A stretch of 64,000 nucleotides of DNA from positions 81,058,428-81,122,427 of the forward strand of contig JAVIAB010000041.1 of the NCBI GenBank assembly GCA_032433765.1, written 5' to 3'. Numbering within the stretch: the first letter of the stretch is position 1; every line of letters starts with the position of its first letter. Below, in pieces: positions 24,101 through 36,654 of the stretch. Source of the DNA: Megaustenia siamemsis (lineage: Eukaryota > Mollusca > Gastropoda > Stylommatophora > Ariophantidae). Made by a program: the position numbers and the translations under genes. The notes below the pieces were generated by a model. The model ran no database searches. It saw only the letters and a list, made by a program, of their open reading frames with translations, and had not been told where the DNA came from.

Positions 24101-27100
24101 AACATTTCTCCTCTCACTAGTCATCTCAACATTTCCCCTCCTCTCACTAGTCATCTCAACATTTCTCCTCTCACTAGTCATCTCAACATTTCCCCTCCTC
24201 TCACTAGTCATCTCAACATTTCTCCTCTCACTAGTCATCTCAACATTTCTCCTCCTCTCACTAGTCATCTCAACATTTCCCCTCCTCTCACTAGTCATCT
24301 CAACATTTCTTCTCTCACTAGTCATCTCAACATTTCTCCTCCTCTCACTAGTCATCTCAACATTTCTCCTCCTCTCACTAGTCATCTCAACATTTCTCCT
24401 CTCACTAGTCATCTCAACATTTCTCCTCCTCTCACTAGTCATCTCAACATTTCTCCTCCTCTCACTAGTCATCTCAACATTTCTCCTCCTCTCACTAGTC
24501 ATCTCAACATTTCTCCTCTCACTAGTCATCTCAACATTTCTCCTCCTCTCACTAGTCATCTCAACATTTCTCCTCTCACTAGTCATCTCAACATTTCCCC
24601 TTCTCTCACTAGTCATCTCAACATTTCTCCTCTCACTAGTCATCTCAACATTTCCCCTCCTCTCACTAGTCATCTCAACATTTCTCCTCTCACTAGTCAT
24701 CTCAACATTTCTCCTCCTCTCACTAGTCATCTCAGCATTTCTCCTCTCACTAGTCATCTCAACATTTCCCCTCCTCTCACTAGTCATCTCAACATTTCTC
24801 CTCTCACTAGTCATCTCAACATTTCTCCTCTCACTAGTCATCTCAACATTTCTCCTCCTCTCACTAGTCATCTCAACATTTCTCCTCCTCTCACTAGTTA
24901 TCTCAACATTTCCCCTCCTCTCACTAGTCATCTCAACATTTCCCCTCCTCTCACTAGTCATCTCAACATTTCTCCTCTCACTAGTCATCTCAACATTTCC
25001 CCTCCTCTCACTAGTCATCTCAACATTTCCCCTCCTCTCACTAGTCATCTCAACATTTCCCCTCCTCTCACTAGTCATCTCAACATTTCTCCTCCTCTCA
25101 CTAGTCATCTCAACATTTCTCCTCCTCTCACTAGTCATCTCAACATTTCTTCTCTCACTAGTCATCTCAACATTTCTCCTCTCACTAGTCATCTCAACAT
25201 TTCTTCTCTCACTAGTCATCTCAACATTTCTTCTCTCACTAGTCATCTCAACATTTCTCCTCTCACTAGTCATCTCAACATTTCTTCTCTCACTAGTCAT
25301 CTCACATTTCCCCTCCTCTCACTAGTCATCTCAACATTTCTCCTCCTCTCACTAGTCATCTCAACATTTCTTCTCTCACTAGTCATCTCAACATTTCCCC
25401 TCCTCTCACTAGTCATCTCAACATTTCTTCTCTCACTAGTCATCTCAACATTTCTTCTCTCACTAGTCATCTCAACATTTCTTCTCTCACTAGTCATCTC
25501 AACATTTCTTCTCTCACTAGTCATCTCAACATTTCCCTCCTCTCACTAGTCATCTCAACATTTCTCCTCCTCTCACTAGTCATCTCAACATTTCTTCTCT
25601 CACTAGTCATCTCAACATTTCTCCTCCTCTCACTAGTCATTTCAACATTTCTCCTCTCACTAGTCATCTCAACATTTCCCCTCCTCTCACTAGTCATCTC
25701 AACATTTCTTCTCTCACTAGTCATCTCAACATTTCCCCTTCTCTCACTAGTCATCTCAACATTTCTTCTCTCACTAGTCATCTCAACATTTCTCCTCCTC
25801 TCACTAGTCATCTCAACATTTCTTCTCTCACTAGTCATCTCAACATTTCCCCTCCTCTCACTAGTCATCTCAACATTTCTTCTCTCACTAGTCATCTCAA
25901 CATTTCCCTCCTCTCACTAGTCATCTCAACATTTCTTCTCTCACTAGTCATCTCAACATTTCTCCTCTCACTAGTCATCTCAACATTTCTTCTCTCACTA
26001 GTCATCTCAACATTTCCCCTCCTCTCACTAGTCATCTCAACATTTCCCCTCCTCTCACTAGTCATCTCAACATTTCTTCTCTCACTAGTCATCTCAACAT
26101 TTCTTCTCTCACTAGTCATCTCAACATTTCTTCTCTCACTAGTCATCTCAACATTTCTTCTCTCACTAGTCATCTCAACATTTCTCCTCCTCTCACTAGT
26201 TATCTCAACATTTCTTCTCTCACTAGTCATCTCATGATTTCTCCTCTCACTAGTCATCTCAACATTTCTCCTCTCACTAGTCATCTCAACATTTCCCCTC
26301 CTCTCACTAGTCATCTCAACATTTCCCCTCCTCTCACTAGTCATCTCAACATTTCTCCTCTCACTAGTCATCTCAACATTTCCCCTCTCACTAGTCATCT
26401 CAACATTTCCCCTCCTCTCACTAGTCATCTCAACATTTCCCCTCTCACTAGTCATCTCAACATTTCCCCTCTCACTAGTCATCTCAACATTTCCCCTCTC
26501 ACTAGTCATCTCAACATTTCCCCTCTCACTAGTCATCTCAACATTTCCCCTCCTCTCACTAGTCATCTCAACATTTCCCCTCCTCTCACTAGTCATCTCA
26601 ACATTTCTCCTCTCACTAGTCATCTCAACATTTCCCCTCTCACTAGTCATCTCAACATTTCCCCTCCTCTCACTAGTCATCTCAACATTTCCCCTCTCAC
26701 TAGTCATCTCAACATTTCCCCTCTCACTAGTCATCTCAACATTTCCCCTCTCACTAGTCATCTCAACATTTCCCCTCTCACTAGTCATCTCAACATTTCC
26801 CCTCCTCTCACTAGTCATCTCAACATTTCCCCTCTCACTAGTCATCTCAACATTTCTCCTCTCACTAGTCATCTCAACATTTCCCCTCTCACTAGTCATC
26901 TCAACATTTCCCCTCCTCTCACTAGTCATCTCAACATTTCCTCTCTCACTAGTCATCTCAACATTTCTCCTCTCACTAGTCATCTCAACATTTCCCCTCT
27001 CACTAGTAATCTCAACATTTCCCCTCCTCTCACTAGTCATCTCAACATTTCTCCTCTCACTAGTCATCTCAACATTTCTCCTCTCACTAGTCATCTCAAC

Positions 27101-29436
27101 ATTTCCCCTCCTCTCACTAGTCATCTCATGATTTCTCCTCTCACTAGTCATCTCAACATTTCTCCTCTCACTAGTCATCTCAACATTTCTCCTCTCACTA
27201 GTCATCTCAACATTTCTCCTCCTCTCACTAGTCATCTCAACATTTCTCCTCTCACTAGTCATCTCAACATTTCTCCTCTCACTAGTCATCTCAACATTTC
27301 TCCTCTCACTAGTCATCTCAACATTTCTCCTCTCACTAGTCATCTCAACATTTCTCCTCCTCTCACTAGTCATCTCAACATTTCTCCTCTCACTAGTCAT
27401 TTCAACATTTTTCCTATCACTGGTCATCTCAACATTTCTCCTCTCACTAGTCATCTCAACATTTCTCCTCCTCTCACTAGTCATCCCAACATTCCTTCTT
27501 TCACTAGTCATCTCAACATTTCTCCTCTCACTGGTCATCTCAACATTTCTCCTCTCACTAGTCATCTCAACATTTCTCCTCTCACTAGTCATCCCAACAT
27601 TTCTCCTCTCACTGGTCATCTCAACATTTCTCCTCTCACTAGTCATCTCAACATTTCTCCTCTCACTAGTCATCTCAACATTTCTCCTCTCACTAGTCAT
27701 CTCAACATTTCTCCTCTCACTAGTCATCTCAACATTTCTCCTCTCACTAGTCATCTCAACATTTCTCCTCTCACTAGTCATCCCAACATTTCTCCTCTCA
27801 CTGGTCATCTCAACATTTCTCCTCTCACTAGTCATCTCAACATTTCTCCTCTCACTAGTCATCTCAACATTTCTCCTCTCACTAGTCATCTCAACATTTC
27901 TTCTCTCACTAGTCATCTCAACATTTCTCCTCTCACTAGTCATCTCAACATTTCTCCTCTCACTAGTCATCTCAACATTTCTTCTCTCACTAGTCATCTC
28001 AACATTTCCCCTCTCACTGGTCATCTCAACATTTCTCCTCCTCTCACTAGTCATCTCAACATTTCTCCTCCTCTCACTAGTCATCTCAACATTTCTCCTC
28101 CTCTCACTAGTCATCTCAACATTTCTCCTCCTCTCACTAGTCATCTCAACATTTCCCCTCTCACTGGTCATCTCAACATTTCCCCTCCTCTCACTAGTCA
28201 TCTCAACATTTCTTCTCTCACTAGTCATCTCAACATTTCTCCTCTCACTAGTCATCTCAACATTTCTCCTCTCACTAGTCATCTCAACATTTCTCCTCTC
28301 ACTAGTCATCTCAACATTTCTCCTCCTCTCACTAGTCATCTCAACATTTCTCCTCCTCTCACTAGTCATCTCAACATTTCTCCTCTCACTGGTCATCTCA
28401 ACATTTCCCCTCCTCTCACTAGTCATCTCAACATTTCTTCTCTCACTAGTCATCTCAACATTTCTCCTCTCACTAGTCATCTCAACATTTCTCCTCTCAC
28501 TAGTCATCTCAACATTTCTCCTCTCACTAGTCATCTCAACATTTCCCCTCTCACTGGTCATCTCAACATTTCTCCTCTCACTAGTCATCTCAACATTTCT
28601 CCTCTCACTGGTCATCTCAACATTTCTCCTCTCACTAGTCATCTCAACATTTCTCCTCTCACTAGTCATCTCAACATTTCCCCTCTCACTAGTCATCTCA
28701 ACATTTCCCCTCTCACTAGTCATCTCAACATTTCCCCTCTCACTAGTCATCTCAACATTTCCCCTCTCACTGGTCATCTCAACATTTCTCCTCTCACTGG
28801 TCATCTCAACATTTCTCCTCTCACTGGTCATCTCAACATTTCTCCTCTCACTGGTCATCTCAACATTTCTCCTCTCACTAGTCATCTCAACATTTCTCCT
28901 CTCACTAGTCATCTCAACATTTCCCCTCCTCTCACTAGTCATCTCAACATTTCTCCTCTCACTAGTCATCTCAACATTTCTCCTCTCACTAGTCATCTCA
29001 ACATTTCTCCTCTCACTAGTCATCTCAACATTTCTCCTCTCACTGGTCATCTCAACATTTCTCCTCTCACTAGTCATCTCAACATTTCTCCTCTCACTAG
29101 TCATCTCAACATTTCTCCTCTCACTAGTCATCTCAACATTTCCCCTCTCACTAGTCATCTCAACATTTCTCCTCTCACTAGTCATCTCAACATTTCTCCT
29201 CTCACTAGTCATCTCAACATTTCTCCTCTCACTAGTCATCTCAACATTTCTCCTCTCACTAGTCATCTCAACATTTCTCCTCTCACTGGTCATCTCAACA
29301 TTTCTCCTCTCACTAGTCATCTCAACATTTCTCCTCTCACTAGTCATCTCAACATTTCTCCTCTCACTAGTCATCTCAACATTTCTCCTCTCACTAGTCA
29401 TCTCAACATTTCTCCTCTCACTGGTCATCTCAACAC
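21178..29436. repeat. Giant minisatellite, 27/30-bp unit, about 8.3 kb
   Basis: Close to 290 copies of TCATCTCAACATTTCTTCTC plus TCACTAG (27 bp) or a form with one extra CTC triplet (30 bp). Minus-strand translation is MTSERRNVE or MTSERRGNVE. Only three units break the triplet phase: single-base losses near 25300, 25530 and 25905. From 29470 an ATG-initiated minus-strand frame enters the array (MSNKENNMTANCVE then repeats) and runs 1192 codons to 25892. Plus-strand frames are equally long, so coding is not supported. The right half has more 27-bp units, and a CTGGTCATC variant is confined to it. Confidence 0.97.
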
Positions 29437-29789
29437 AATTCGCCGTCATGTTATTTTCCTTGTTACTCATCCTCCCCTCATCCTTACTCCTAGGGAAGGG
29501 TGTACTTCATGTCGATGATGGAGCTCCTGCCTTCGGGAATAGAAGAGGAAGTGAGTTCTTGCATGAACTAACTTTATTAAGTGAAATGGCAGGCCGTGTT
29601 TCCGGTAACTAATTGAGGTCACGTTGTGTTGAGGCCAACCACTGACCTAGTCAGTCACGTGCTCATGACCTACCAGACCAGGTTGTAGCCACGACTAACG
29701 TGGTAGCTCACACATTTCACGTGGTCACACATGATAGATTCATTAAGACAATAGGAAGTGTCACGTCGAGGCAGTCACACACAAATGTA
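29437..29789. other. Unique spacer, no gene seen
   Basis: Mixed-composition DNA with two CACGTG sequences (about 29656 and 29718) and no convincing open frame. Confidence 0.55.
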
Positions 29790-30625
29790 ATAATAGAACA
29801 GCTGTGTCTCACAAGATGTAACAATAGAAGAGCTGTCTCACCAGATGTAACAAAAGAACAGCTGTGTGCCACCAGATGTAACAATAGAATTGCTTTGTCC
29901 ACCAGATGTAACAAAAGAACAGCTGTGTGCCACCAGATGTAACAATAGAATTGCTTTGTCCATCAGATGTAACAAAAGAACAGCTGTGTGCCACCAGATG
30001 TAACAATAGAATTGCTTTGTCCATCAGATGTAACAAAAGAACAGCTGTGTGCCACCAGATGTAACAATAGAATTGCTTTGTCCACCAGATGTAACAATAG
30101 AACAGCTGTGTCCACCAGATATAACAATAAGACAGCTGTGTCCACCAGAAATAACAATAGAACAGCTGTGGTCATCAGATGTAATAATAGAACAGCTGTG
30201 TATCACCAGATGTAACAATATAACGGCTGTATCCCACCAGATGTAACAATAGAATTGCTGTGTCTACTAGATATAACAATAGAACAACTGTGCTCATCAG
30301 ATGCAACAATAGAACAGCTGTGTATCACCAGATGTAACAATAAAACAACTGTCCACTAGATATAACAATAGAACAGATGTGCCCATCATATGTAACAATA
30401 GAACAGATGTGCCCATCATATGTAACAATAGAACAGCTGTGTCTCACCAGATGTAACAATGGAACAGCTGTGCCCAACAGTATGTAACAATAGAACAGCT
30501 CTTCCCAACCAGATGTAACACTAGAACAGCTGTGACCCACCAGATGTAACAATAGAACAGCTGTGTCCAACCAGATGTAACAATAGAACAGCTGTGTCCA
30601 ACCAGATGTAACAATAGAACATTGA
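29790..30625. repeat. Minisatellite, about 31-bp unit
   Basis: About 27 copies of AACAATAGAACAGCTGTGTC plus CACCAGATGT, with drift in the CCACC/CATCA part. Most units contain ACAGCTGT. The right edge runs straight into a LINE C-terminus at 30630. Confidence 0.93.
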
Positions 30626-30629
30626 CAGC

Positions 30630-30875
30630 TTCACTCATCCTCAATTGATTTTGTTACAGCGTTTCTTTGATGTTGTCTGTCCATCTTACTCTGGGTCTGC
30701 CTCTTGATCTTCTCCCTTCTCCTCATGTTGTTGCAGAAGTTCTTATTGTTTGGCTATTTATCTTGTTGATTATCTTCCGTGTCCATTTTCTGTGACTTGC
30801 TGACTATCTTGTTATTTGTTCTTTCATATCTTGCTACTTTCACATGTCGTATAGATCTATAGAGACACACTTAAC
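30630..30875 (-). pseudogene. LINE C-terminal fragment (minus), degenerate
   Basis: Minus-strand translation across several frames gives SRGRPRVRWTDNIKETL followed by a stop and RMSEAVN. This is the typical end of a LINE polymerase (GRPR, then W, then an EAVN-like helix). The upstream part is frame-shifted and barely recognisable. The 3' end is replaced by the 31-bp array. I cannot assign it to families A-F. Confidence 0.65.
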
Positions 30876-30904
30876 TCGTCATCATAGTTTTGAACAAGTA
30901 TAAA

Positions 30905-31783
30905 CACAGTCTTTAATTATGATACCCACCTGTTTTACAATGGTTTGACAATGATATCCACCTGTTTTACAATGGTTTGACAATGATATCCACCTGTTTT
31001 ACAATGGTTTGACAATGATATCCACCTGTTTTACAATGGTTTGACAATGATATCCACCTGTTTTACAATGGTTTGACAATGATATCCACCTGTTTTACAA
31101 TGGTTTGACAATTATATCCACCTGTTTTACAATGGTTTGACAATGATATCCACCTGTTTTACAATGGTTTGACAATGATATCTACCTGTTTTACAATGGT
31201 TTGACAATGATATCCACCTGTTTTACAATGGTTTGACAATGATATCCACCTGTTTTACAATGGTTTGACAATGATATCAACCTGTTTTACAATGGTTTGA
31301 CAATGATATCAACCTGTTTTACAATGGTTTGACAATGATATCCACTGTTTTACAATGGTTTGACAATGATATCCACCTGTTTTACAATGGTTTGACAAGG
31401 ATATCCACCTGTTTTACAATGGTTTGACAATGATATCCACCTGTTTTACAATGGTTTGACAATGATATCCACCAGTTTTACAATGGTTTGACAATGATAT
31501 CCACCTGTTTTACAATGGTTTGACAATGATATCCACCAGTTTTACAATGGTTTGACAATGATATCCACCAGTTTTACAATGGTTTGACAATGATATCCAC
31601 CAGTTTTACAATGGTTTGACAATGATATCTACCTGTTTTACAATGGTTTGACAATGATATCCACCAGTTTTACAATGGTTTGACAATGATATCCACCAGT
31701 TTTACAATGGTTTGACAATGATATCCACCAGTTTTACAATGGTTTGACAATGATATCCACCAGTTTTACAATGGTTTGACAAT
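30905..31783. repeat. Minisatellite, 32-bp unit
   Basis: About 27 highly uniform copies of CAATGATATCCACCTGTTTT plus ACAATGGTTTGA. A CCACCAGTTTT subtype clusters in the right half, as expected from local amplification. Confidence 0.95.
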
Positions 31784-32042
31784 GTCTCTGATGCAATCAA
31801 CAAGTTATAAATTCGCTTATAATTCTGACGTTACTATAGCGTTACTTGATGGAGCCTATCGGCGATGATTATCATAAGTAACTTCTCGTGATCGTATTAG
31901 TGTACTTTGTCAATATATGTATATCTCCATTGTAATGATCCTGAGGAACTTACTGATGTCCCCAATCTAGCTCTAGTTACTACAGTTTCACTTCTTTAAC
32001 ATTATTATTATTTCTAAGTCCAAAGCGTATAACTAAATCCTC

Positions 32043-33452
32043 GAGACCAACTATTCTAATCTCCTTTGCTGTAGTCTACTATTTCTGTCTTGTCTCTGCC
32101 CTCCTCTAGACGAACTATTCTCATCTCTTTTGCTGTGGTCTACTATTTCTGTCTTGTCTTTGCCCTCATCAAGACCAACTATTCTAATCTCCTTTGCTGT
32201 AGTCTACTATTTCTGTCTTGTCTCTGCCCTCCTCTAGACCAACTATTCTAATCTCCTTTGTTGTGGTCTACTATTTCTGTCTTGTCTCTGCCCTCCTCTA
32301 GACGAACTATTCTAATCTCCTTTGCTGTGGTCTACTATTTCTGTCTTGTCTCTGCCCTCCTCTAGACGAACTATTCTAATCTCCTTTGCTGTGGTCTACT
32401 ATTTCTGTCTTGTCTCTGCCCTCCTCTAGACGAACTATTCTAATCTCCTTTGCTGTGGTCTACTATTTCTGTCTTGTCTCTGCCCTCCTCTAGACCAACT
32501 ATTCTAATCTCCTTTGCTGTGGTATACTATTTCTGTCTTGTCTCTGCCCTCCTCTAGACCAACTATTCTAATCTCCTTTGTTGTGGTCTACTATTTCTGT
32601 CTTGTCTCTGCCCTCCTCTAGACCAACTATTCTAATCTCCTTTGTTGTGGTCTACTATTTCTGTCTTGTCTCTGCCCTCCTCTAGACCAACTATTCTAAT
32701 CTCCTTTGCTGTGGTCTACTATTTCTGTCTTGTCTCTGCCCTCCTCTAGACGAACTATTCTAATCTCCTTTGCTGTGGTCTACTATTTCTGTCTTGTCTC
32801 TGCCCTCCTCTAGACCAACTATTCTAATCTCCTTTGCTGTAGTATACTATTTCTGTCTTGTCTCTGCCCTCCTCTAGACCAACTATTCTAATCTCCTTTG
32901 CTGTAGTCTACTATTTCTGTCTTGTCTCTGCCCTCCTCTAGACGAACTATTCTAATCTCCTTTGCTGTGGTCTACTATTTCTGTCTTGTCTTTGCCCTCA
33001 TCAAGACCAACTATTCTAATCTCCTTTGCTGTGGTCTACTATTTCTGTCTTGTCTCTGCCCTCCTCTAGACCAACTATTCTAATCTCCTTTGCTGTAGTC
33101 TACTATTTCTGTCTTGTCTCTGCCCTCCTCTAGACCAACTATTCTAATCTCCTTTGCTGTAGTCTACTATTTCTGTCTTGTCTCTGCCCTCCTCTAGACC
33201 AACTATTCTAATCACCTTTGCTGTGGTCTACTATTTCTGTCTTGTCTCTGCCCTCCTCTAGACCAACTATTCTAATCACCTTTGCTGTGTTCTACTATTT
33301 CTGTCTTGTCTCTGCCCTCCTCTAGACCAACTATTCTAATCACCTTTGCTGTGGTCTACTATTTCTGTCTTGTCTCTGCCCTCCTCTAGACCAACTATTC
33401 TAACCACCTTTGCTGTGGTCTACTATTTCTGTCTTGTCTCTGCCCTCCTCTG
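32043..33452. repeat. Satellite, 64-bp unit
   Basis: About 22 copies of GACCAACTATTCTAATCTCC, TTTGCTGTGGTCTACTATTT, CTGTCTTGTCTCTGCCCTCC and TCTA. Subtypes (GACGAACT; AATCACC) occur in local runs. Confidence 0.95.
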
Positions 33453-33499
33453 GCTTCGTGGGCGAAAAATGTTTAAGCTCCTCTAAGTGCTGAGTCTAG

Positions 33500-33570
33500 A
33501 GTCTAAGTTAACCTCTAGCTAAGTTAACCTCTAGCTAAGTTAACCTCTAGCTAAGTTAACCTCTAGCTAA
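33500..33570. repeat. Short 15-bp tandem repeat
   Basis: About five copies of CTAAGTTAACCTCTAG-like units, the last ones degenerate. Confidence 0.85.
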
Positions 33571-33585
33571 GTTTTCCTGCAGCTA

Positions 33586-34329
33586 GGTTAAGTTGTTCCT
33601 CAGTCTAGAGTCTCCATCTAAGTGATGATCTGTTCTGTGTCCAGTCTAAGTCTTCTCTGCGTCTTTTTGTGTCCATCTTAGCCACTCCCACCTGGCTAAG
33701 GATCATGGGAATCCAATGTATAGACTCCTTATCCTTCGTCCACCTCCAATCAATATTTCCTTAACTCTGCCCTTCTAATTATGTACATAGTCTTATTGCT
33801 TTAGGAGTCCTGTCGACACATGTCAATCTTCCTAAACTTCATTCCCTCACAACTAAAGCTTACATTGGCCTTTGACCACGTGCGGCAGTTCTTTGTCAGA
33901 GTATCTTTCATCTAAGACCGTCTATCTGGACGTCAAGGCGCCTGCCGACACATGTAGGAATTGCCGACATAAGAATTCCCCCTGATTTCGCTCGGCTCGG
34001 CCCTTCAAAGGATGTTTGAGGGCTAGCCCTAGCTATCTTGTGTCAACACGACGGGGTCCCATCGTCCAGCGTCGTTGCGTTATGTTACTTCATCGGCCAG
34101 TGTAGACATATGTCTGGATTTCCACGTTCAGGTTGAACACCTGTACCTACTTTCTTGCAGTCTTATAGTTGGTTACGACACAGCGTCTGTGTTCGGTAGA
34201 CTAACGTCTCCTTGCTAATCCTTAAGTCTTCATTTTCCTTCTACGCCGCCTACAACTATTGTACCGCTTATCATCGCCGTATCATTCTATTCTTCCTCTG
34301 TCGATCACCATTTTCTTCTACTCTTCCCA
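33586..34329. other. Unique spacer, no gene recognised
   Basis: Mixed-composition DNA with two CGACACATGT-containing stretches (about 33813 and 33947). I looked for LTR ends and open frames and could support none. Confidence 0.5.
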
Positions 34330-34625
34330 TTATCCTTCATGGCCGAGTCACACTGTAACATTGTGATAGATGATTTGTATGGTAAGGAATCATGCGACAT
34401 TCTTTCTAGATGGACGAACCAGTTTATTTGTTATTTCTGTGTGTAGCTTAGGATTGGTTCAATGTCTACTCTTTCTCTTATAATATCATTTCTGATTCTG
34501 TCTTTTCTGGTCACTCCAAGCGCTTCTCTCAGACACCTCATCTCTGTGGTGACAAGCGTTCTTTCAAACTTAGTCGCAAGTGACCATGTTTGGTATTGGT
34601 AGCACAATGTTGGAGGGTAATTTTA
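34330..34625 (-). pseudogene. LINE family A fragment (minus)
   Basis: Minus-strand translation gives PTLCYQYQTWSLATKFE, TTEMRCLREALGVTRKDRI, RNDIIRERVDIEPILSYTQK, a stop, then INWFVHLERM. These align with PTLCYQCQTW, STEMKCVRRMTG, RDKIRNEELKKKLGI and IKWFGHVTR of the copy at 1-1675. Both ends are truncated, there is one stop, and no tandem expansion is present here. Confidence 0.85.
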
Positions 34626-35159
34626 CAGAAAGGGCAACAACAAAATAAAACACTCAAGAGCAAATGAAAATGCTCAACTGTAAATTTTCCAAGAAGCTGG
34701 CAGTCTGAAATAATGATGGCGTGGTGGTTGTCAAAGTGTGAGAACCGCTGGGTCGTGTTTGACCTTGAACAATTCTTGGAATAGATCTACTTTTCTACCG
34801 ACCCGGATCAAGGATTTCATTTTGTTAACGACACCGCGATGGCCATCTCGGGTCCCAGTCATGACGTCATGTGTCCCCACGGACCAGGCCCTGATTTCGT
34901 TTGGCGGTTGTTTTTGGCAAGTCTCGCAGAAATAGTTCAGTCGACTTCGCTGAAATTTGCATAGGGTGCTGTACCGACAGACATTCTGTGCCGACAGACA
35001 ATCTGTGTCGACAGACAATCTGTGCCGGCGAGGAGAAAGTGCCAAACAAAGTTGATTAAAATGAGAAAATGTTGAAACGGGTAGGTGAAGAAAGTGTCTT
35101 GTCAGGCCATTGTTGTGTGTCTGCGAGTGTGACGTGTTCGTTGGGATCTTTGGCAAGAC
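34626..35159. other. Unique spacer with an unassigned minus-strand frame
   Basis: A minus frame of 141 codons spans 34731-35156. Its last 40 residues (GHRGVVNKMKSLIRVGRKVD and following) look protein-like, but I recognise no family and the beginning is low quality. ACAGACAATCTGTG occurs in three near copies at about 34977-35028. TGACGTCA occurs once near 34863. Confidence 0.35.
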
Positions 35160-35356
35160 TCAACAGTCGATGTTCCATCAAACTCAACAGTCAATGTTCC
35201 ACAAACCTCACATGTTTCACCAAACTCAACAGTCAATGTTTCACCAAACTCAACAGTCAATGTTCCATCAAACTCAACAGTCAATGTTTCACCAAACTCA
35301 ACAGTCAATGTTCCATCAAACTCAACAGTCAATGTTTCATCAAACTCAACAATCAA
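35160..35356. repeat. Minisatellite, 24-bp unit, left part
   Basis: Copies of ACTCAACAGTCAATGTTCCA plus TCAA or CCAA, interspersed with a CAAACCTCACATG variant. The array continues at 36007 beyond a LINE insertion. Confidence 0.93.
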
Positions 35357-36006
35357 TTGAGTTATTGAGTTATTTAGTTATTTGCGGGTCATCATCATTG
35401 CACTCCGAACATGTCCATAGGTGCTCAGATCCCCTCCTCAGCAAGTCTCTCAGTGTCCAGCAACTGTCGACTCCAGTTCTATGTTGGTTGATAAGTCTTC
35501 TTACACGGCCACTAAGTTTCTCATTTCTGACTGTGCCCATCTTAACTCCCATCTCTTTCATCCGAAGGAGTGACGTGGATCTGTGTTTGTCGAAGTCCTG
35601 GGCTCTTCCCACATCTCGGAGGACATTGATGATGTCCGCCCGATCCATTGGTTGACCGTCCTCAACGACAGCGCAGCTAGCCAACCTGTCCGCCCTTTCA
35701 TTTCCCCGTACTCCCGCATGTCCAGGGACATAGACAAAGGTGACCTTACGTATTTTGGATTTCTGCAACGACTCTACCCATAGCATGCGTACAGAGCCCG
35801 CCTCCACTTTTTTATCATGCTCATCGAATCACTCAGTATACATGCGTGGGTGTAGTCTTGTGACTCTAACCATTTGAATGCCTTGGTCACTGCCATCGCC
35901 TCCATTGTCATGCTACTCGTGGTCATAACGTATGCACCACTGTCTTCTTTGACTATTCTGCCTGCCGAGCGTGCTGTAAATGCCTATACACTTCTTTGGT
36001 GTCGTC
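35357..36006 (-). pseudogene. RNase H-bearing LINE 3' fragment inserted in a minisatellite
   Basis: Minus strand. An RNase H domain is readable as KEDSGAYVMTTSSMTMEAMA, then ACILSDSMSMIKK, a frame break near 35810, then VTFVYVPGHAGVRGNERADR and a C-terminal region ending at a stop near 35370. The E in MEAMA and the D residues of SDS and GNERAD fit the family's acidic sites; the first aspartate region is missing or degraded at the truncated 5' end. The 3' tail is AAATAACTAAATAACTCAAT-like. Array DNA lies directly on both sides. The element differs from LINE C. Confidence 0.85.
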
Positions 36007-36632
36007 TTACAGTCAACAGTCAATGTTCCACCAAACTCAACAGTCAATGTTTCACCAAACACAACAGTCAATTTTTCACCAAACTCAACAGTCAATGTTC
36101 CACCAAACTCAACAGCCAATGTTCCACCAAACTCAACAGTCAATGTTCCACCAAACTCAACAGTCAATGTTCCACAAACCTCACATGTTTCACCAAATTT
36201 AACAGTCAATATTCCATTAAACTCAACAGTCAATGTTCCATCAAACTCAACTGTCAATGTTCCACAAACCTCACATGTTTCACCAAACTCAACAGTCAAT
36301 GTTCCATCAAACTCAACGGTCAATGTTCCACAAACCTCACATGTTTCACCAAACTCAACAGTCAACGTTCCATCAAACTCAACAGTCAATGTTCCACAAA
36401 CCTCACATGTTTCACCAAACTCAACAGACAATTTTCACCAAACTCAACAGTCAATGTTTCACCAAACCCAACAGTCAATGTTTCACCAAACTCAACAGTC
36501 AATGTTCCATCAAACTCAACAGTCAATGTTTCACCAAACTCAACAGCCAAAGTTTCACCAAACTCAACAGTCAATTTTTCACCAAACTCAACAGTCAATG
36601 TTTCACCAAACTCAACAGTCACTGTTTCAAAG
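36007..36632. repeat. Minisatellite, 24-bp unit, right part
   Basis: About 26 copies of the unit at 35160-35356, including the CAAACCTCACATG variant at regular intervals. This suggests a longer higher-order unit that predates the LINE insertion. Confidence 0.94.
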
Positions 36633-36654
36633 AACGTTTCCAGAAGTCACATCG

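Noticed and set aside
33586..34329. LTR retrotransposon terminal repeat
   Set aside because: Searched for paired TG...CA ends, a primer-binding site and pol motifs; none could be supported.
34731..34760. hAT-type terminal repeat (CAAAGTGTGAGAACCGCTG)
   Set aside because: Resembles known hAT ends, but no partner end, 8-bp duplication or transposase was found nearby.
34731..35156. 141-codon minus-strand frame as a gene
   Set aside because: Part looks protein-like, but there is no recognised family, a low-quality N-terminus and overlap with short repeats. Kept only as a note in the spacer entry.
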